A DNA stretch of 10,006 nucleotides from NCBI GenBank assembly GCA_007128555.1, contig SKXF01000306.1:1-10006 (forward strand), read 5' to 3'. Shown here piece by piece: positions 6,041 to 10,006 of this stretch (positions are counted from its first letter, which is position 1; each line of letters starts with the position of its first letter). A program made the position numbers and the translations under genes. The notes below the pieces were generated by a model, which was given only the letters and a program-made list of their open reading frames with translations, made no database searches and was not told the origin of the DNA. This DNA comes from Clostridia bacterium (GTDB lineage: Bacteria; Bacillota_E; SLMV01; PUMD01).

Positions 6041-7936
6041 GTGTTTCACGGCGGTGATTACGACGTTGTTGTTGTGGGTGGGGGTCATGCTGGGGCGGAG
6101 GCGGCCCTAGCCGCAGCGCGCTTGGGCAAAAAGACGCTTCTGCTCACCCTGAATGTTGACAGCATATGTTCCATGCCGTGCAATCCTGCGATTGGCGGTC
6201 CAGCCAAGGCACAATTGGTCCGGGAGATCGACGCCCTGGGCGGGGAGATGGCAGGGGCGATTGATGATTGCTACCTGCAGATCAGGACCCTGAACACGGG
6301 AAAGGGGCCCGCTGTCCGAGCTCTGAGGGCGCAGGCTGACAAGGATCGGTATGCGCTGAGGATGCGTCGGTCTCTGATGCAGCAGCGGGGTCTTAGAGTC
6401 AAGCAGGCAGCGGTAGATGCCATTGCGTCGTGCGATGGCGCTGTCTCGGGTGTCACCACCATGACCGGGATCAAGTACGCTGCGAGGACCGTGATCCTGA
6501 CCACCGGCGTGTACCTCAACGGTCGGGTGGTGACGGGTGGCTATGCTTACGAATCTGGACCGAACGGGCTGATGCCAGCGAAGGAACTGTCCTCTGATCT
6601 GTTGCAGCATGGGTTCACGCTAGGTCGGTTCAAGACGGGAACGCCACCCCGGATCGCCCGAGGGACGGTGAACTTTGATAAGATGCGGCGCCAGGACGGC
6701 GATTGCCGGCCCCAGGCGTTTTCGTACATGGCCGCGCCGAATGACCCGTTGGGTCAGGATTGCAGGGAGGGTCTTCGGGAGCAGCTTCCCTGCTGGCTCA
6801 CCCATACCACCGATCAGACCCACGCGATCATTGGCGAGAACATCGGACGCTCACCGCTGTTCAATGGTACCATTGAGTCGATTGGTCCCAGGTATTGCCC
6901 TTCGGTGGAGGACAAGGTGATGCGCTTTCCGGACAGGCCCTCTCATCCTGTGTTCTTGGAGCCGGAGGGGTGGGACAACGAGGAGATGTATGTTCTCGGT
7001 CTCTCTACAAGTATGCCCGAGGACGTGCAGATGGCCATGTTGAACTCCATCCCCGGGTTGGAGCAGGCACAGATTGTGCGACCGGGCTATGCCATAGAGT
7101 ATGATTGCATGGATCCGCGCGAGTTGGAACCTTCGTTACAGAGCAAGAAGATCCGCGGTCTCTTCTGTGCTGGGCAGGTCAACGGAACATCAGGTTATGA
7201 GGAGGCGGCTGCCCAGGGGCTCATGGCCGGGGTCAACGCGGTGCAGTGGTTGCAGGGGAGAGAACCTGTGATCCTCGATCGGTCCCAGGCATATATCGGC
7301 GTGATGATCGATGATCTGGTCACCACGGGGGTCGAGGAGCCTTACCGGATGCTGACCTCCCGTGCAGAGTACCGACTCCTCCTGAGGCAGGACAACGCAG
7401 ATTTTCGTCTCACCGCTCTGGGCCGGGAGCTGGGCCTGGTCTCGCAGCAAAGATATGAACGCATGCGGTTGCGGCAACGCCTCGTGAGTGAAGAAATCGA
7501 CCGGTTGCGCAGTACTCGCGTCAAGGGTGCCGGAGCAGTGAACGAGTGGCTTCAGCGTCTGGACACTCGCTCATTACACGATGCGGCGAGTCTTGCCGAA
7601 CTGCTGCGGCGCCCCCAGGTGGGCTATCGTGACCTGGTCGAGATAGATCACGGAGGGTCTCCACTGGCTCCCGTGGTTTGTGAAGCGGTGGAGATTGAAC
7701 TGAAGTACGAGGGGTACATTGAGAAGCAAAGCCGCCAGATTGAACGGTTCCGGCGATCGGAGAATCGGCCCATTCCGAGGGGCATTTCGTACGATGAAGT
7801 TCCCGGTCTGTCCCGGGAAGCGCAGGAGAAGCTCGCCCAGGTCCGGCCAAGATCGTTGGGGCAGGCAATGAGGATCCCCGGGGTGAAGCCTGCGGATGTA
7901 TCTGTATTGATGGTGTGGATCGGTCGAAAGTTGTGA
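6041..7936 (+). CDS. mnmG: tRNA uridine-5-carboxymethylaminomethyl(34) synthesis enzyme MnmG (GidA)
   Basis: MnmG is the FAD/NADH-dependent partner of MnmE in wobble U34 modification. From the GTG at 6041 the protein has 631 residues, normal for the full-length family. It opens with the dinucleotide-binding fold [19 protein letters not shown] (GGGHAG at 13-18). Then come [22 protein letters not shown] with the conserved C47, and [15 protein letters not shown] containing the second conserved cysteine. The FAD-binding signature [20 protein letters not shown] follows, then the C-terminal helical domain that contacts MnmE and tRNA ([31 protein letters not shown]). It follows mnmE as expected; the gap between them holds the small ORF at 5869-5967. 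No frameshift or missing motif was seen. Confidence 0.97.
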   Translation: MFHGGDYDVVVVGGGHAGAEAALAAARLGKKTLLLTLNVDSICSMPCNPAIGGPAKAQLVREIDALGGEMAGAIDDCYLQIRTLNTGKGPAVRALRAQADKDRYALRMRRSLMQQRGLRVKQAAVDAIASCDGAVSGVTTMTGIKYAARTVILTTGVYLNGRVVTGGYAYESGPNGLMPAKELSSDLLQHGFTLGRFKTGTPPRIARGTVNFDKMRRQDGDCRPQAFSYMAAPNDPLGQDCREGLREQLPCWLTHTTDQTHAIIGENIGRSPLFNGTIESIGPRYCPSVEDKVMRFPDRPSHPVFLEPEGWDNEEMYVLGLSTSMPEDVQMAMLNSIPGLEQAQIVRPGYAIEYDCMDPRELEPSLQSKKIRGLFCAGQVNGTSGYEEAAAQGLMAGVNAVQWLQGREPVILDRSQAYIGVMIDDLVTTGVEEPYRMLTSRAEYRLLLRQDNADFRLTALGRELGLVSQQRYERMRLRQRLVSEEIDRLRSTRVKGAGAVNEWLQRLDTRSLHDAASLAELLRRPQVGYRDLVEIDHGGSPLAPVVCEAVEIELKYEGYIEKQSRQIERFRRSENRPIPRGISYDEVPGLSREAQEKLAQVRPRSLGQAMRIPGVKPADVSVLMVWIGRKL

Positions 7937-7948
7937 GGGAGGGTGCCC

Positions 7949-8623
7949 ATGAATGAGACCCAGCTCGGCCAGGAACTCGCCTCAGCAGGTGTGGGCCTTG
8001 GGCCGACCGAGGAACGAAGGCTTATTGCGCATCTTGACCAGGTCAGGCGATGGAATGAAAGACTGAACCTCGTCGCGGATGCACGGGTCCAGGAGATCGT
8101 TCGACGTCATCTGCTCGATTCGCTTCTCGGTCTTCGCTTTGTGCCCCATGCACTTTCTGGATTCGAACGAGTGCGGGTTGTGGACGTGGGAAGCGGCGGA
8201 GGGTTCCCGGGCCTGGTCGCAGCGGTTGTCCAGCCAGGCTGGGAGGTGACGCTGGTTGATAGTTCGGCCAAGAAAGCCGCGTTCCTTCTGGGCGCTGCAG
8301 ACGCTATGGAGTTGGCGAATGTCCGGGTGGTCAGAGCGAGGGCCGAGGAGATGGGTCGGGGGCTTTTTGCCAATGAGTCCTCCTTCGATCTCTGTTTGAG
8401 CCGTGCGGTGGCACCTGTCACGACCCTGGCGGCGCTGTGTGGGCCTCTTATGAGACCCGGAGGGGTATGTGTCTGGTGGAAGGGCCCAGGGGCGGCACTT
8501 GAGATCGAGCAGGGAACAGAATCGCTGAAGAAACAGGGATTGAGACCCATGGGGCGGTACCTTTATCGACTCCCGGGAGAGGACATTTCCCGGGCAATAG
8601 TTCTCCTCATGCGGCTCGGCTGA
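7949..8623 (+). CDS. rsmG: 16S rRNA (guanine(527)-N(7))-methyltransferase RsmG (GidB)
   Basis: RsmG methylates N7 of G527 in the 530 loop of 16S rRNA using S-adenosylmethionine; loss in other bacteria gives low-level streptomycin resistance. The 224-residue product has normal length. It has the N-terminal helix with WNERLNLVAD (35-44) and the HLLDSLLGL segment (54-62). The SAM-binding motif is VVDVGSGGGFPG (77-88), with the acidic strand TLVDSSAKKAAFL after it, and SRAVAP (151-156). The ATG at 7949 lies 12 bases after the mnmG stop; GGAGGG at 7938-7943 is the binding site. An in-frame GTG at 7943 overlaps that site and is unlikely to be used. Cotranscription with mnmG is almost certain. Confidence 0.96.
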   Translation: MNETQLGQELASAGVGLGPTEERRLIAHLDQVRRWNERLNLVADARVQEIVRRHLLDSLLGLRFVPHALSGFERVRVVDVGSGGGFPGLVAAVVQPGWEVTLVDSSAKKAAFLLGAADAMELANVRVVRARAEEMGRGLFANESSFDLCLSRAVAPVTTLAALCGPLMRPGGVCVWWKGPGAALEIEQGTESLKKQGLRPMGRYLYRLPGEDISRAIVLLMRLG

Positions 8624-8650
8624 ATCCGCAGGATCCTCCCGGCCTCTTCA

Positions 8651-8678
8651 GCCCGGCAAGCAGGATTTTATACCGGGC
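8651..8678 (+). repeat. Inverted repeat just upstream of the yerC ribosome binding site
   Basis: GCCCGG (8651-8656) and CCGGGC (8673-8678) are perfect six-base inverted arms separated by 16 bases that include an AT-rich stretch. The right arm abuts AGGAGA (8679-8684), the yerC binding site. No T-run follows, so it is not an intrinsic terminator. It could be a regulatory hairpin or operator, or chance; only the arms are observed. Confidence 0.35.
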
Positions 8679-8688
8679 AGGAGAATGA

Positions 8689-9054
8689 ATGACTGTGATG
8701 GGGAAGGGCGGCGGCAATGTGAGATTTGATGAACGATTGCGTAACGCACAGGTTGATCGATTGTTTGAGGCGATTAGGACGCTGAAGTCTGTCGAGGAAT
8801 ACTATCAGTTCTTTGAAGACCTATGCACGGTGACCGAAATACGGACCATGGCCCAGAGGTTTCGGGCCGCCGAGATGCTCGATCGCGGAGCGAAGTACGA
8901 AGAGGTTGTTGCGGATACCGGTATGAGCTCGGCTACGATCAGCAGGATCAAGCGCTTCCTCAATTACGGCGCTGATGGCTACAATATGGCCATTGAGCGG
9001 CTTGCTGCTGAGGAGGATGATGAAGAACCCCCCTCCGTTACCCGGTTTGAATGA
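8689..9054 (+). CDS. yerC: YerC/YecD family TrpR-like transcriptional regulator
   Basis: This is a TrpR-superfamily DNA-binding protein of the YerC/YecD group. The 121-residue product reads QVDRLFEAIRTLKSVEEYYQ, then FFEDLCTVTEIRTMAQRF (41-58), and then the helix-turn-helix from about 61 to 91 (AEMLDRGAKYEEVVADTGMS followed by SATISRIKRFLNYG). LNYGADGYNMAIERL completes the conserved core. Compared with typical members of about 100 residues it has some 14 extra residues before RLRNAQVD and an acidic tail (EEDDEEPPSVTRFE). AGGAGA (8679-8684) lies four bases before ATG 8689; ATG 8698 is an in-frame alternative. Regulators of this type have been proposed as histidine-pathway repressors in Firmicutes (from memory), and the next gene is hisZ, which fits that role. 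The bound ligand and operator are not shown by the sequence. Confidence 0.9.
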   Translation: MTVMGKGGGNVRFDERLRNAQVDRLFEAIRTLKSVEEYYQFFEDLCTVTEIRTMAQRFRAAEMLDRGAKYEEVVADTGMSSATISRIKRFLNYGADGYNMAIERLAAEEDDEEPPSVTRFE

Positions 9055-9154
9055 TACCTTCCAGAGCGTATACCCTCCTGGCTGACTCTAATTTCATGGT
9101 GCCTTGATCGGTTCCCCTCTGAGTTTGCGAGCCTGATCCAGGACTCGGTACCCG

Positions 9155-9183
9155 TTGACAGATGAGCAAAGAAGTGATAGTTT
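9155..9183 (+). promoter_or_regulatory. Promoter for hisZ
   Basis: A perfect TTGACA (9155-9160) is followed after 17 bases by TAGTTT (9178-9183), with an extended -10 TG at 9175-9176. The -10 itself matches only 3 of 6. Transcription would start near 9190, about 47 bases before hisZ. It implies that hisZ, and probably a his operon behind it, is transcribed independently of rsmG-yerC. Confidence 0.6.
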
Positions 9184-9192
9184 GCCTGTATG

Positions 9193-9216
9193 CTTTAGCG
9201 AAGTAAAGAACTAAAG
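9193..9216 (+). promoter_or_regulatory. Inverted repeat between hisZ promoter and gene, candidate operator
   Basis: CTTTAG (9193-9198) and CTAAAG (9211-9216) form a perfect six-base dyad with 12 bases between the arms. An overlapping smaller dyad is CTTTA (9193-9197) with TAAAG (9204-9208). It lies just after the predicted transcription start and before the ribosome binding site GGAGG (9224-9228), a usual place for a repressor operator. The encoded neighbour YerC is the natural candidate to bind it; that link is inference. Confidence 0.4.
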
Positions 9217-9236
9217 AGAAGGCGGAGGGGGATTCC

Positions 9237-10006
9237 ATGGAGGATCATTATGCTTCGGTCACAGCGCGCACGGCGGGACTGCGGCAGTTGCAGAGCGGCA
9301 TGTGTGAGGTGTTTCGGGAGCTGGCCTACGATGAGGTGAGCGCACCCATCCTGGCAGATTATGACATGCTCAGGGTGGGCAATGGCACTCCGCCGGAGAC
9401 CATATACAAGCTTATCAGCGAGGAGAGCGAGGTGCTTGCCCTCAAGGCCGATATGACCACACCCCTGGCGCAGCTGGCAGCCACCGAGTGGGAAAGGGTG
9501 CCTCGTCCATTGCGGCTGTCATACGTAAGCCGTGTGTTCCGGCGGGGTGGCGACATGTCTGGGGCGCGCGAGTTGTTACAGGCGGGAGTTGAACTCATCG
9601 GTCTGTCCGAGCCAGAGGCCGATGCAGAGGTGATCGCCGTAGGTTGCGAGGCGTTGAGGCGAAGTGGGATTGATCAGTTCCAGATCAGCCTGGGACACAA
9701 CGGTCTCCTCCGCGAACTGCTGGCCAGCCTCGCTTTGGAGGACGAGCCGAGGAACCTCCTCCGGGACGCCTTGATTCGCAGGGACTTTGTGGTGGCACGA
9801 CAGGTACTGGGCTCCGCGGGTGGGGATCGACGTTCACTCGTGGGGGCCTTGTCTCCCTTTGGTTCGGCCCCGAGCCTGGAGGCATTGGACTCCCTTGGGA
9901 TCCAGCTTCCGGGCTTGCGGCGACTGCGGGCTGTGGTGGATGTCCTCGAGGCTTACGGCGTGTCTGAACACTTGCGGATCGATGTGTCGCTGGCAAGGGG
10001 TTTTGA
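9237..10006 (+). CDS. hisZ: ATP phosphoribosyltransferase regulatory subunit HisZ (3' truncated by window edge)
   Basis: HisZ is a catalytically inactive paralogue of histidyl-tRNA synthetase that pairs with short-form HisG to make the first enzyme of histidine biosynthesis and confers feedback inhibition. The frame is open from ATG 9237 to the edge, 256 codons of a protein usually near 380-420 residues. HisRS-like features appear in order: AYDEVSAPILADYDML (30-45), LKADMTTPLAQLAA (69-82, a HisZ-type variant of LRPDMT), and motif 2 LRLSYVSRVFRR (92-103). Then come LLQAGVELIG (113-122), and IDVSLARGF (248-256) just where DYYTG normally follows. The HisZ-type motif 2 and ligand-loop variation distinguish it from true HisS, although the missing C-terminus leaves a small doubt. 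GGAGG (9224-9228) is eight bases upstream. hisG and other his genes are expected to the right. Confidence 0.92.
   Translation, partial: MEDHYASVTARTAGLRQLQSGMCEVFRELAYDEVSAPILADYDMLRVGNGTPPETIYKLISEESEVLALKADMTTPLAQLAATEWERVPRPLRLSYVSRVFRRGGDMSGARELLQAGVELIGLSEPEADAEVIAVGCEALRRSGIDQFQISLGHNGLLRELLASLALEDEPRNLLRDALIRRDFVVARQVLGSAGGDRRSLVGALSPFGSAPSLEALDSLGIQLPGLRRLRAVVDVLEAYGVSEHLRIDVSLARGF

Noticed and set aside
8638..8680. Intrinsic terminator after rsmG
   Set aside because: The inverted repeat there has a long loop and no following T-run, and it abuts the yerC binding site.
9055..9236. T-box or histidine attenuator before hisZ
   Set aside because: No T-box core sequence, run of histidine codons or terminator hairpin with a T-run could be found.
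9685..9996. Minus-strand ORF opposite hisZ
   Set aside because: It lies antisense to a well-supported hisZ frame and its proline/arginine-rich product looks like a shadow.

Overview
The window is the replication-origin neighbourhood of a bacterial chromosome. A minus-strand dnaA sits on the left. A divergent plus-strand series runs rpmH, rnpA, yidD, yidC, jag (khpB), mnmE, mnmG, rsmG, then a TrpR-like yerC gene and a hisZ that runs off the right edge. Gene order and protein types (short YidC of the SpoIIIJ/Oxa1 type, Jag with KH and R3H domains, YerC/YecD regulator, HisZ) point to a member of the Firmicutes (Bacillota), most likely a clostridial or deep-branching lineage. Base composition looks moderately GC-rich by eye. 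Strong purine-rich ribosome binding sites and several GTG/TTG starts fit this. I cannot name a genus.

Layout. 1-106 is the start of the spacer between dnaA and, by inference, dnaN beyond the left edge; it holds a near-consensus DnaA box. 107-1498 is dnaA (minus). 1499-2120 is a 622-base divergent spacer without a convincing gene; it carries a candidate dnaA promoter, a compact cluster of three DnaA boxes beside an AT-rich stretch (probable oriC), small hairpins and a candidate rpmH promoter. 2121-4309 encodes ribosomal protein L34, the RNase P protein, YidD, YidC and Jag. 4381-8623 encodes the two tRNA wobble-uridine modification enzymes MnmE and MnmG and the 16S rRNA methyltransferase RsmG. 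Between mnmE and mnmG is a 193-base gap with a 32-codon ORF that could encode a tiny membrane peptide. 8689-9054 is yerC. 9055-9236 is a spacer with a promoter and an inverted repeat in front of hisZ (9237 to the edge).

How the genes fit together. dnaA and the box cluster control replication initiation. rpmH-rnpA-yidD-yidC-jag is the usual cluster linking ribosome and RNase P synthesis to membrane protein insertion. mnmE/mnmG form one heteromeric tRNA-modifying complex. In many Firmicutes rsmG is followed by noc and/or parA-parB; here it is followed by yerC and hisZ, so the origin block passes straight into histidine biosynthesis.

Most of this is a conserved housekeeping region. No mobile element, CRISPR array, tRNA, rRNA or obviously new defence or metabolic system is visible. 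The items most worth a second look are the unannotated small membrane-peptide ORF at 5869-5967, the inverted repeat downstream of the hisZ promoter, the origin architecture, and the acidic C-terminal tail of YidC.
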